The translations under genes were made by a program, and so were the position numbers. The notes under the pieces are model-generated. The model saw only the letters and a list, made by a program, of their open reading frames with translations. It was not told the DNA's origin and did not search any database. This document shows, in pieces, positions 9,054 to 17,245 of a stretch of 50,646 nt of DNA. The stretch is from NCBI GenBank assembly GCA_021803655.1, contig JAJZLK010000027.1, forward strand, positions 1 through 50,646, written 5' to 3'. How positions within the stretch are numbered: the first letter of the stretch is position 1; each line of letters opens with the position of its first letter. Source of the stretch: Thermoplasmata archaeon (GTDB taxonomy: Archaea > Thermoplasmatota > Thermoplasmata > Thermoplasmatales > Thermoplasmataceae).

Positions 9054-9995
9054 ATGGACTACCTTTGCACATCGGATGCAACGGAAACTGAAAGAATCTC
9101 CTTCCTTGCGTCCCTCATCTCAAAAGGCGTAGAAGCACAGGAGATCGCAGGCTTTGCGAAGTCCCTGAGAACAAAGAGTTCTCTTCCCGGAATCAGGGGG
9201 TGCACAGACATAGTGGGTACCGGAGGCGACGGAATGCAGACATTCAATGTCAGTACCTGCGCCGCCATAGTGTCGTCTGCCATGGGAGTCAGGATAGCAA
9301 AGCATGGAAACCGTGCAGTAACAGGTATCATGGGAAGCGCTGACTTTCTTTCAAGAATAGGATATAATTTCGAAATGCCTGCAGATCAGGCGAACTCCCT
9401 ACTGGAAGAGACTGGATTCATCTTTATTCTTGCCCCGATGTACAACAGTGCATTTTCCGTCTTCGGAAGGTCGAGGAAACTCATTGGAACGAAAACGGTA
9501 TTCAACCTCCTCGGACCCCTGACAAACCCGGTTGATCCGGACATTTCCATAATAGGCTGCAGCCCTGAACTGGCTGATATTTATGCAGGGGCCCTGACCA
9601 GCCTCGGGAAGAGGGGAGCGGTGGTAAGTTCGAGTGACGGCATGGACGAGATTTCCCCATTTGCCGAGGGAAAGATAATTCTGGTCGATGACACCACGGA
9701 AACGATCACGATCAATGGACCGGAACTTGCAGGAATAACCGGCAGGGAAAATGTCTGTTCCCCTGACCCCGGGAGACTTTATGATCTTGCACTGTCAGGC
9801 CTTTCTGGTGAAAACCAGGATGCTTCACGGTTCATTGCGCTCAACTCTGCACCGTCGCTGATGATGAACGGCCTCGCAGACTCCTTTGAGGAAGGCTACT
9901 ATAAATCTATGGATTGCATATTGGAGGGAAGGGCAATGTCCCGCCTTGAAATGATAAGCAGGAGGATGGTGAATGTCAAAACCGGCAGGATATGA
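9054..9995 (+). CDS. trpD: anthranilate phosphoribosyltransferase (start uncertain)
   Basis: Transfers the phosphoribosyl group of PRPP to anthranilate. The PRPP-binding GTGGD is at residues 55-59 and KHGNRAVTG follows, then the LGPLTNPV segment. From the first canonical start, ATG 9054, the protein has 313 residues and lacks the usual N-terminal helix of the family. That helix appears to be encoded in frame upstream: codons from about 8991 read FSDLESIITGNSL then SLDSAARLMDYL, matching the TrpD pattern (leucine-rich helix, D/E, AxxLMD). However, no ATG, GTG or TTG lies between the in-frame stop at 8961 and 9054. A non-standard start, a +1 shift from trpA, or a sequence error could explain this. 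Confidence 0.92.
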   Translation: MDYLCTSDATETERISFLASLISKGVEAQEIAGFAKSLRTKSSLPGIRGCTDIVGTGGDGMQTFNVSTCAAIVSSAMGVRIAKHGNRAVTGIMGSADFLSRIGYNFEMPADQANSLLEETGFIFILAPMYNSAFSVFGRSRKLIGTKTVFNLLGPLTNPVDPDISIIGCSPELADIYAGALTSLGKRGAVVSSSDGMDEISPFAEGKIILVDDTTETITINGPELAGITGRENVCSPDPGRLYDLALSGLSGENQDASRFIALNSAPSLMMNGLADSFEEGYYKSMDCILEGRAMSRLEMISRRMVNVKTGRI

Positions 9996-10596
9996 TCCCA
10001 TGATCAAGATATGCGGTCTCACCAGCTACGAGGATGCAAAGCTTGCTGCCGATCTTGGAGCAGACCTGCTTGGCGTTATAATGGATCGATCTGTGAAGAG
10101 ACACGGCGACCAGGAACTGGTGAAGAGAATAAAGGACCTGGGGAAGGGGGTTGTTGGCGTGTATACAGACATGCGCAGTGTGTCCTCTTCGGATCTTAAC
10201 GAGGATTTCGTTCAGCTTCATTTTCCGCACACTCCTGACGAAATAAGCTCGGTCAAGTACGACCTCGGGAAGAAGGTGATTTCTGTCGTGAAACTTACCG
10301 ATGTGAACGAGGCTGTGTCCCTCATATGCGAATATCACGATGCCGGATCAGACTTCATACTTCTGGAGAGAAAAGAAGGGATTTCCGACGCACTTTCACA
10401 GGTTGAAATAATACTGAAGAACTATGATATAGGAATATCCGGAGGAATTAACGCCTCCAACATAGATCTGCTGCTTCCCCTCGAGCCAAGTTTCGTTGAT
10501 CTCAGCAGTTCTGTCGAGTCATCCGTTGGAAAGAAGGATGAGAAAAAGATGAGGGACTTCTTCGCGAAGTTAGGAGGGGATCATGCAGGCAGTTGA
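9973..10596 (+). CDS. trpF: phosphoribosylanthranilate isomerase
   Basis: A 207-residue TIM-barrel isomerase (Amadori rearrangement) of the tryptophan pathway. The catalytic cysteine is C14 in IKICGLT. The Asp that normally acts as general acid in an LLD motif appears here as Glu (E132 in FILLERKEG), an unusual but conservative change if the alignment is right. The phosphate loop is GISGGINASN and the C-terminal motif is FVDLSSSVES. ATG 9973 has a GGAGG at 9961-9965, eight bases before it, and overlaps the end of trpD. ATG 10000 is an alternative that would give a more typical N-terminus. Confidence 0.92.
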   Translation: MSKPAGYDPMIKICGLTSYEDAKLAADLGADLLGVIMDRSVKRHGDQELVKRIKDLGKGVVGVYTDMRSVSSSDLNEDFVQLHFPHTPDEISSVKYDLGKKVISVVKLTDVNEAVSLICEYHDAGSDFILLERKEGISDALSQVEIILKNYDIGISGGINASNIDLLLPLEPSFVDLSSSVESSVGKKDEKKMRDFFAKLGGDHAGS

Positions 10597-11743
10597 GACG
10601 CTCCCGAAGATTATCGAACGGGAGGAGAACATAGCCTATTTCTGTACCTTTGATGATGCAACCCGGCTCCATGGAACGGAGATGCTTGCAAGCGGGAATG
10701 AATTTATCAGGATGAGGGACGAAGACCGTGCATTCCTCCAGACACACGTTTTCAGGACGATCCGCGAATCCGGCGGAAAGATCAGTTTTCTTCCTGTCTT
10801 TGCCGGATATGACTATGTTTCCAAGGTCTTCCATGACCTGCAGATAAGAAGATCACAATGGCCCTCGCTTGGCATCATGGTACCCGATGTTGTGTCGCGT
10901 GGAACCGTGGAAAGAGAAGCGGAAAACAATTTTTCCAGTGGGCAGAATAACACGATCAAACCTGAGATAGCGTCCGCGATACCTGATCTCAGGGAGAGAA
11001 TAAGAAACGGGGAACTGCTCCAGTGCGTCCTCTCCCAGGAGTTTCCAATGAAGGAAATTAATGTGGTCAACACGCTGAAGCGGTTCCTGAAGGAGGACAG
11101 ATCCGCCTATGTTTTCTATATGAAATTCGGGCAGTTCCAGCTCCTGGGAAGCTCCCCGGAGAACCTTGTCACCATGACAGGGAGGAACCTCAGGATAAAA
11201 CCGATTGCCGGCACAAGGATCAGGGGAAGAACCCCTGAGGAGGATCTGGAACTTGGGGAGTCTCTCCTGAATGATGAAAAGGAACTACTGGAGCACAGGA
11301 TGCTTGTCGACCTTGCGAGAAACGATCTTGGAAAGATCAGCATGCCTGGAAGCGTCAGGGTGACGCGTTCCATGGAACTCCAGAAATTCGCCACGGTTCA
11401 GCACATTGTGAGTACGGTTGAATCAGAGAGAGAAGAGAGATTCACTGAAGATGACGTACTCGGGGCCGTATTCCCCGCCGGCACAGTCAGCGGAGCTCCG
11501 AAGAGGAGAGCCGTCGAACTCATAGAGAAATACGAAACCTCTCCAAGGGGGCCGTACGCTGGAGCTGTAGGGATAGCAGGAAAGGGATATCTTGACCTTG
11601 CACTTACAATCAGGACACTCTATTCAAGCGGAGATGGATTCTCTGTCCGGGCAGGTGCAGGGATCGTGAAGGACTCGGTTGTGGAAAATGAAGCCAGGGA
11701 GATAGTGGCTAAGGCACGGAGCGCGGCAGGTGGAGCGTTATGA
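10583..11743 (+). CDS. trpE: anthranilate synthase component I
   Basis: A 386-residue chorismate-utilising enzyme that makes anthranilate with ammonia from TrpG. The chorismate-binding domain is clear: LLGSSPENLVTM, IAGTRIRGRTPEED, the segment LVDLARNDLGK, FPAGTVSGAPK and the C-terminal GIVKDSVVENEAREI with nucleotide-like loop GAGIV. The N-terminal regulatory region is short relative to bacterial enzymes (about 500 residues), as in archaeal TrpE. The start at 10583 overlaps the end of trpF by 14 bases, with GGAGGGG just upstream serving as ribosome binding site. It ends in a four-base overlap with trpG. Confidence 0.95.
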   Translation: MQAVETLPKIIEREENIAYFCTFDDATRLHGTEMLASGNEFIRMRDEDRAFLQTHVFRTIRESGGKISFLPVFAGYDYVSKVFHDLQIRRSQWPSLGIMVPDVVSRGTVEREAENNFSSGQNNTIKPEIASAIPDLRERIRNGELLQCVLSQEFPMKEINVVNTLKRFLKEDRSAYVFYMKFGQFQLLGSSPENLVTMTGRNLRIKPIAGTRIRGRTPEEDLELGESLLNDEKELLEHRMLVDLARNDLGKISMPGSVRVTRSMELQKFATVQHIVSTVESEREERFTEDDVLGAVFPAGTVSGAPKRRAVELIEKYETSPRGPYAGAVGIAGKGYLDLALTIRTLYSSGDGFSVRAGAGIVKDSVVENEAREIVAKARSAAGGAL

Positions 11744-12306
11744 AGACCCTGATCATAGACAATTTTGACTCCTTTGTCTACAACATAGCCCAGCTTCTGA
11801 GAAGATATACTGATGATATAGAAGTCGTGGAAAACAACAACCTCGAAGGATGCACTGAGAGATATGATCGTGTCATAATTTCTCCGGGTCCGGGAAACCC
11901 CGATAATCCATCGGATTCCGGAGACATATTCCGGTTTCTGCGCAACAGGAAATACGGCAATGTCCTGGGAGTATGCTTTGGCCACCAGGCTCTTGGGAGT
12001 TTCCTCGGTTCCAGGATTTCCCACGCGCCGGTACTGATGCATGGAGAGATAGACAGCATTCACCACTTTGGAGGGCCGCTTTTCAATGGTGTCCCCGAAA
12101 CATTCAGGTCCGTGAGATATCACTCCCTGGTAGTCTCAGCTGGTTCCGGTATCGTGATCGATGCCGTTTCAGGAACAGACGGGAGCATAATGGCTTTCCA
12201 TTCTCCTGATCGCAGGTACTTCGGGGTTCAGTTCCACCCTGAGAGTTTCTATTCACAGTTCGGTGACGTAATCATCCGCAACTTCATGACAGGTGACGCC
12301 AGATGA
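11740..12306 (+). CDS. trpG: anthranilate synthase component II (glutamine amidotransferase)
   Basis: A 188-residue class I glutamine amidotransferase that supplies ammonia to TrpE. The catalytic triad is visible: C79 in LGVCFGHQALG, H166 and E168 in VQFHPESF. The oxyanion-strand motif ISPGPGNP is at 47-54. Length and sequence fit TrpG or PabA; the position directly after trpE inside a complete trp operon decides for TrpG, although dual use with a PabB cannot be excluded. Starts within the trpE stop (ATGA) and overlaps trpC by four bases at its end. Confidence 0.95.
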   Translation: MKTLIIDNFDSFVYNIAQLLRRYTDDIEVVENNNLEGCTERYDRVIISPGPGNPDNPSDSGDIFRFLRNRKYGNVLGVCFGHQALGSFLGSRISHAPVLMHGEIDSIHHFGGPLFNGVPETFRSVRYHSLVVSAGSGIVIDAVSGTDGSIMAFHSPDRRYFGVQFHPESFYSQFGDVIIRNFMTGDAR

Positions 12307-13025
12307 TTGTTGAACGCGTATACATGAGATCAATGAACCGGGTTCCAATAAACAGGAGCTTGAGGACCAGAGGAGTTCTAAGCCTCTCGACCATGATAAG
12401 ATCCAGGAATGCAGAAGGAAAGAAGGGAATCATAGCGGAGTACAAGAGATCGTCTCCATCTGGCTTTGTCAACAGGGAGAACACGGACCTGAAGAAGTAT
12501 ATAGAGAGTGTTTCCTCCGTTGGGATTTGCGGTCTCAGCATACTTACTGAACCGGATTATTTCCGCGGCACTTACGATGATGTCACAATTGCACATAATT
12601 ATGGCGTTCCCGTGCTTGTGAAGGATTTCATAGCTTCAGAATCAATAATAATGGATGCTTACAGGGCAGGGGGAGATTGCATACTTCTCATTGCAGATTT
12701 CCTGTCCGGAACCGAACTTTCAGCGCTTCATTCCTTCGCCAGGAAACTTTCCATGGAGGTGCTGATAGAGTTTCACGATCCGGAGGCTTATGTCAGGATT
12801 CCGGATTCTTCCGACATAATCCTGGGATACAACAGGAGGGACCTGCGTACCCTCCAGATCGATCCGGATGAAAAATCGGCACTGGAAATAATGTCCGGCG
12901 ATCGGAGGATCAAGGTGCTTGAAAGCGGCCTGACGTCTGCAGGTCTCCCGGAACTGGACAGGTTTGATGGCATGCTGGTAGGTGAAGCAATGCTTAACGG
13001 AACATTCAAAATGGTGAAAGACTGA
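12303..13025 (+). CDS. trpC: indole-3-glycerol phosphate synthase
   Basis: A 240-residue TIM barrel that closes the indole ring, the step before TrpA/TrpB. Characteristic segments are IAEYKRSSPSG (catalytic lysine and phosphate contacts), SILTEPDYFRG, VLVKDFI (second catalytic lysine), ILGYNRRDLRTL, and the C-terminal VLESGLTSAG. ILGYNRRD replaces the common IGINNRDL. Length is near the Sulfolobus enzyme (about 248). Start codon is in the trpG stop (ATGA), and the stop overlaps the ATG of the next gene by one base, so the whole cluster is a single translationally coupled unit. Confidence 0.95.
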   Translation: MIVERVYMRSMNRVPINRSLRTRGVLSLSTMIRSRNAEGKKGIIAEYKRSSPSGFVNRENTDLKKYIESVSSVGICGLSILTEPDYFRGTYDDVTIAHNYGVPVLVKDFIASESIIMDAYRAGGDCILLIADFLSGTELSALHSFARKLSMEVLIEFHDPEAYVRIPDSSDIILGYNRRDLRTLQIDPDEKSALEIMSGDRRIKVLESGLTSAGLPELDRFDGMLVGEAMLNGTFKMVKD

Positions 13026-13822
13026 TGGATTCTGAGGAAATATTCAATGCAATATTCAATGAAAAGAACTTTTTCATGATAGCCGGGCCATGTGCCGTGG
13101 AAAGCGAGGAACAGATCGTATCTGCGGCTAGATTCCTGAGGTCGAGAGGTGTGATGATCCTCAGGGGAGGCGCATACAAGCCCAGGACCTCACCAGATAC
13201 GTTTCAGGGACTGGGGGAAGAAGGTCTCAGGATGCTCGCAAAGGCACGGGAGGTTACCGGAATGCTTGTCGTTACTGAGGTTATGGACCCGGAACATATC
13301 CCGATTGTGTCCAGATATGCGGATATCCTCCAGATCGGATCAAGAAACTGCCAGAATTTCCCTCTGCTGAGAGCAGCGGGATCTACCGGAATGCCTGTGC
13401 TCATCAAGAGAGGATTCGGCAACACGGTGAGCGAGTTCCTTCATGCGGCTTCATACGTTTCAAAGCAGAAGAATGACCGGATTATTCTTGTCGAAAGAGG
13501 AATACGCACCTTCGAAACCTCCATGAGATTTACCCTGGACGTGGCTGCGGTTCCGGTAATCCGGGAACAGGTTCCGTATCCCATCCTGGTGGATCCGAGT
13601 CATCCTGCAGGAAAGTCGAAGTATGTCAGGCCACTGGCAATGGCCGGAGTTGGCGCAGGTGCAGATGGCCTCATGATTGAGGTGCACCCGTCCCCCGGTG
13701 ACGCATTGAGCGATGCCGAACAGCAGCTGGATTTCCAGGAATTCGAGACCCTGCAGAACGATGTAGGGAGGATGCTTAGTGCCATGGGAAGAAATGTCCT
13801 CGGCATCGCCGAAAGCCCATGA
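13025..13822 (+). CDS. 3-deoxy-7-phosphoheptulonate (DAHP) synthase, type I-beta
   Basis: A 265-residue enzyme of the DAHP synthase/KDO8P synthase superfamily, condensing phosphoenolpyruvate with erythrose 4-phosphate at the entry to aromatic amino acid synthesis. Motifs include IAGPCAVES (PEP binding), GGAYKPRTSP, DILQIGSRNCQNF, VLIKRGFG, LVERGIRTFE and DPSHPAGKS. The GSRNCQN and KPRTSP motifs favour DAHP over KDO8P synthase. There is no ACT or chorismate mutase extension, so no built-in feedback domain is seen. It is the eighth gene of the trp operon, which puts the first shikimate-pathway step under the same control as tryptophan synthesis. Confidence 0.92.
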   Translation: MDSEEIFNAIFNEKNFFMIAGPCAVESEEQIVSAARFLRSRGVMILRGGAYKPRTSPDTFQGLGEEGLRMLAKAREVTGMLVVTEVMDPEHIPIVSRYADILQIGSRNCQNFPLLRAAGSTGMPVLIKRGFGNTVSEFLHAASYVSKQKNDRIILVERGIRTFETSMRFTLDVAAVPVIREQVPYPILVDPSHPAGKSKYVRPLAMAGVGAGADGLMIEVHPSPGDALSDAEQQLDFQEFETLQNDVGRMLSAMGRNVLGIAESP

Positions 13823-13904
13823 AACATCGTACTGCAGAATAGTATTGCTTCAGACTGGGGGAAGACGCAATTAATTTAATTACGGGATTCAGATCAGTCA
13901 CGAA

Positions 13905-15233
13905 ATGATTGATGTAAAGCTTCTCCGGGAGAATCCTGCACCATTCTATGAATCATGCCGGAAGAGGGGATTCGGCAAGGAAGAACTCGACAGGTTCTTT
14001 GCACTGGATACTACCTGGCGTGAGAACCTGAAAAAGATCAACGACATGAAGAGAAAGAAGAATGAGATCACCCAGGAGATTGCCAAAACTGTGAAGTCTG
14101 GCGGTAATCCTCTCCAGGCCAAGGCGGGAGTGAAAATAATAAATGAAGGCATTGACGCCCTGGAAAGAGATCAGGCAGTGGTGGAAAAGGAGAGAGAGGA
14201 CGTGCTCAGCCTGATCCCCAACCTCATTCACCAGTCTGTGCGTGAGGGAAAGGGAGATGACGAAAACAAATTCATCAGGTTCTGGGGAGAAGCCCGGGTT
14301 TTCGGAAGCGACATGGATGAATTCAAGCTCCGCACGGAGGGAAAGGGGAAAGCAACAACCATCGCAAAGAAACCCATGAGCCACGTTGACCTGGAGGAAA
14401 AACTCGGTCTCGTTGACCTGGAGAGGGCAGGAAAGATTGCCGGTGCGAGATTCTTCTACATCAAGGGAAGGCTGCTCAAACTCGAACTGGCCCTGATAAA
14501 CTACACCATAGATTTCCTTGCAGATCGGGCGTATGTCCCGGTGGAGCCTCCATACATGATGAAGTATGACTCCATGGCAAGGGCCACTGACATAGAGACT
14601 TTCAAGGAGTCACTTTACAAGATAGATGGAGAAGATCTCTACCTGATTGCCACTTCTGAACACCCGATTGCGGCAATGCTCTCTGACGAAATACTGATGC
14701 CGGAGGACCTCCCCATCAGGTTTGCGGGCCTTTCGCCATGCTTCAGGCGGGAAGCGGGAGCCCACGGCAAGGATACAAAGGGGATATTCAGGGTTCACCA
14801 GTTCAACAAGGTTGAGCAGTTTGTCTTTTGCAAGCCCGAGGACGCGGAAGATTTCCTGGAGGAGCTTATCGGGAATGCAGAGGCCATAATTCAATCCCTT
14901 AACCTTCCGTACAGGGTCATTGATTTCTGCTCGGGGGAACTCAGCCGGCTGAATGCGAGGAAATATGATCTTGAGGTCTGGTTCCCGTCACAGGGCAAGT
15001 TCAGGGAAGTGGTGTCCGCATCGAATAACACAGACTTCCAGGCAAGATCACTAAATATCAGATACAGGACACCGGAAGGCAACAGGTTCATTGCAACACT
15101 GAACAGCACAGCACTGGCCTTGCAGCGCATACTCGTTGCAATAATGGAGAATTACCAGTCTGAGGACGGGAATGAGATAATTGTGCCCGAAGCCCTGATT
15201 CCTTACACGGGCTTCAGCCGGATATCTGCCTGA
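13905..15233 (+). CDS. serS: seryl-tRNA synthetase
   Basis: A 442-residue class II synthetase of the common (bacterial/eukaryal/most archaeal) type. The N-terminal tRNA-binding arm is a lysine/glutamate-rich coiled coil (about 30-110). Motif 2 is FRREAGAHGKDTKG followed by FRVHQFNKVEQF. Motif 3 lies near the C-terminus (LNSTALALQRILVAIMENYQ). The rare methanogen SerRS type is not what is seen. Start ATG 13905 follows an AT-rich TATA-like AATTAATTTAATTA at about 13868-13882. Transcribed alone; it converges with the flavoprotein gene, the two stops being one base apart. Confidence 0.97.
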   Translation: MIDVKLLRENPAPFYESCRKRGFGKEELDRFFALDTTWRENLKKINDMKRKKNEITQEIAKTVKSGGNPLQAKAGVKIINEGIDALERDQAVVEKEREDVLSLIPNLIHQSVREGKGDDENKFIRFWGEARVFGSDMDEFKLRTEGKGKATTIAKKPMSHVDLEEKLGLVDLERAGKIAGARFFYIKGRLLKLELALINYTIDFLADRAYVPVEPPYMMKYDSMARATDIETFKESLYKIDGEDLYLIATSEHPIAAMLSDEILMPEDLPIRFAGLSPCFRREAGAHGKDTKGIFRVHQFNKVEQFVFCKPEDAEDFLEELIGNAEAIIQSLNLPYRVIDFCSGELSRLNARKYDLEVWFPSQGKFREVVSASNNTDFQARSLNIRYRTPEGNRFIATLNSTALALQRILVAIMENYQSEDGNEIIVPEALIPYTGFSRISA

Positions 15234-15234
15234 T

Positions 15235-16677
15235 TCAGGCTGATTTTATAGCCGCCGATGGAGAATACTTCTTCCACCTGTCCAGAACGGGCAGCCATTT
15301 CTCATCGGCGATCTGGTCCATCACGTTGAGGTAGTTCAGTATCCCAAGAACCGCGGCATCCGCGTCCCTGACAGCAGAAATAAGATCGCGGTTGATGTTG
15401 GTGCTGTCTCCGCCACTGAAGAGCCCTTTGATAGATGTCATTCCATTTTGGTCGACGATTACATGACCCTGTGGCGTTAGCCTGAGTTTTCTCAGGTAAT
15501 CGTTTCCCAGGAACGAGAAATCAGTTTCCTGACCGGTAGCCTCAATGACCATGTCTGCAGGGAGGAAATTGACCTTCTCCTTAATGGGGACTGGTTTTGC
15601 CCTTCCCCTTCCTTCCATAACCATCTCGTTCTGCCAGTACTTCACGCCGACAACTTTGCCATCTTCCTGGACGTATTCGAACGGTGTGACTTCCCACATG
15701 TAGTTCACCCGTTCTTCCAGCGTCTCCTCCATCTCCTCTTCGGCGTTGGATGAAGGGTATCCCGGCCTGTCGATTTCCCTTCTCCTGTACATTATGTAGA
15801 CATTCTCTGCACCAAGACGCATGGATGTCCTTGATGAATCGTTCGCGGTAAAACCGCCTCCTATGACAACCACATTCTTCCCGACATCGATCTTCTCTCC
15901 ATAGGAAACTCTCCTGAGGAATTCTGTGGCGTGAAGGATGTTTCTGGCGTCACTCCCGGGGGTTCCGGTCATCCTTGCCTTGTGGTTGCCGACGCCCAGG
16001 AACACTGCATCGAACTCATTCATTATATCCTGAAACTGCACATCGATTCCCACTTTCGTGCTGGTTCTAACTTTAACCCCAAGACTGGTTATGAAACCAA
16101 TTTCCTTGTCCAGAACCTCCTGTGGGAGCCTGTAGCGCGGGATGCCCATCTTCATGAAGCCGCCAAGTTCAGGCATGGCTTCAAAAATAGTCACGGAAAC
16201 ACCCTGAATTGCGAGGTAATAAGCGGCAGTGAGTCCGGCAGGCCCTCCACCTATCACAGCCACGCTCTTTCCTATGAACCTGCGTTTCGGAAGATCGAGG
16301 ATTCTCCCGTAATCATCAAACTTGTCAGCGGCGTACCTCTTCAGGTGCCTTATTGCTATGGGGCCCCCTGTATCGTCAAGCACGCATATATCCTCACACA
16401 TATGAGTACAGACCCTTCCTATTATGGCAGGAAACGGAAGATTTTCGAATACAATCCTAACTGTCTCGGCTGGATCACTCAGTGCAGAACTCCGGATGTA
16501 GCCTCCAATGTCGAGGCTCGCGGGACAGGCCTGCGTGCATATATTGCATCCAATACATCTGCTTGCTTCCGTTACCCCCTCCTGATCAGTATATCCTCTG
16601 ACAGGCTCAATATCAAACGACTTGAGCCTTTTCTCGACGGGTTCGTTAGTTATCTTGACTCGCTCAAAGTTAAGCAA
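15235..16677 (-). CDS. GltD-like FAD/NAD(P)-dependent oxidoreductase with N-terminal Fe-S domain
   Basis: A 480-residue flavoprotein of the glutamate synthase small-subunit/NfnB/SudA family. The N-terminal iron-sulfur domain has C41, C44, C47 and C51 (RCIGCNICTQACP) and a second group in VCTHMCEDICV. FAD binding is at AVIGGGPAGLTAAYYLA (about 140-156). NAD(P)H binding is at VVIGGGFTANDSSRTSM, where the usual A of GGGxxA is retained. The C-terminal GLFSGGDSTN closes the FAD site. No glutamate synthase large subunit or partner hydrogenase subunit is nearby, so the electron acceptor is unknown. The TTG at 16677 follows a TATA-like AATATTTATA by about 30 bases. Confidence 0.85.
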   Translation of the reverse strand: MLNFERVKITNEPVEKRLKSFDIEPVRGYTDQEGVTEASRCIGCNICTQACPASLDIGGYIRSSALSDPAETVRIVFENLPFPAIIGRVCTHMCEDICVLDDTGGPIAIRHLKRYAADKFDDYGRILDLPKRRFIGKSVAVIGGGPAGLTAAYYLAIQGVSVTIFEAMPELGGFMKMGIPRYRLPQEVLDKEIGFITSLGVKVRTSTKVGIDVQFQDIMNEFDAVFLGVGNHKARMTGTPGSDARNILHATEFLRRVSYGEKIDVGKNVVVIGGGFTANDSSRTSMRLGAENVYIMYRRREIDRPGYPSSNAEEEMEETLEERVNYMWEVTPFEYVQEDGKVVGVKYWQNEMVMEGRGRAKPVPIKEKVNFLPADMVIEATGQETDFSFLGNDYLRKLRLTPQGHVIVDQNGMTSIKGLFSGGDSTNINRDLISAVRDADAAVLGILNYLNVMDQIADEKWLPVLDRWKKYSPSAAIKSA

Positions 16678-16832
16678 CGGAATACTTTCGATGATTGCTG
16701 GAATCGTTATAAATATTAGGCTATTCTCAACCCTACATTTCCGGGTTCAAAAGACCATCCTAAGGTCAACGGAACTGATCTTCGTGTACCGGGAGATTTA
16801 GCGGGGATGATATTCAGAATTACCCCCGGTTT

Positions 16833-16858
16833 ACGTGAGTCTGATTCCGGACTCACGT
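16833..16858 (-). terminator. hairpin at the end of the DUF1634-TauE unit
   Basis: A perfect 9-base inverted repeat (ACGTGAGTC ... GACTCACGT) with an 8-base loop. It overlaps the last codons and stop of the DUF1634 gene. It lies at the downstream end of a minus-strand unit and before the promoter of the next minus-strand gene, so a role in transcript 3'-end formation or RNA stability is likely. No long T-run follows. Confidence 0.5.
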
Positions 16859-17245
16859 GATAAATATCATTGCAAGGAAGAGGTTGAACAACACGATCGC
16901 GCTCATGAACATATAGAGACGATTTTTGCCGTATGTGAAGTTCACAAAAGATATTGCCACTACCGATATCGGGGTGAATATCAGTACCCACAGACCAAGT
17001 GCGATTATGTACATCCCGCTCAGACTTGCGACACCGCTTGCTATATCCAAAAGATGAATCTCGCTGGAATTCACTGCAGTGTTTGAATCCATGTTCGAGA
17101 GTGTGTTGAGAGAGAATCCGTTTGAACCGTTATGGATGAAGACAATCATGGTCCCCGCCACTATCAGGCACAGGCTGACAACGACCCCAATCTTCAGGGC
17201 CCAGCTGATAATTGTGTCAAATCTGTCCTCAGCTTCATCTGACAT
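16853..17245 (-). CDS. DUF1634 family membrane protein
   Basis: A 130-residue protein with three predicted membrane segments: ALKIGVVVSLCLIVAGTMIVF (about 16-36), a central stretch SGMYIIALGLWVLIFTPISVVAISF, and the C-terminal LYMFMSAIVLFNLFLAMIFI. Fits DUF1634, a family found next to TauE/SafE-type transporters, exactly as here: its start overlaps the end of the transporter gene by 11 bases. It probably acts as a small partner subunit of the transporter in the cytoplasmic membrane, which is inference from context. Confidence 0.75.
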   Translation of the reverse strand: MSDEAEDRFDTIISWALKIGVVVSLCLIVAGTMIVFIHNGSNGFSLNTLSNMDSNTAVNSSEIHLLDIASGVASLSGMYIIALGLWVLIFTPISVVAISFVNFTYGKNRLYMFMSAIVLFNLFLAMIFIT

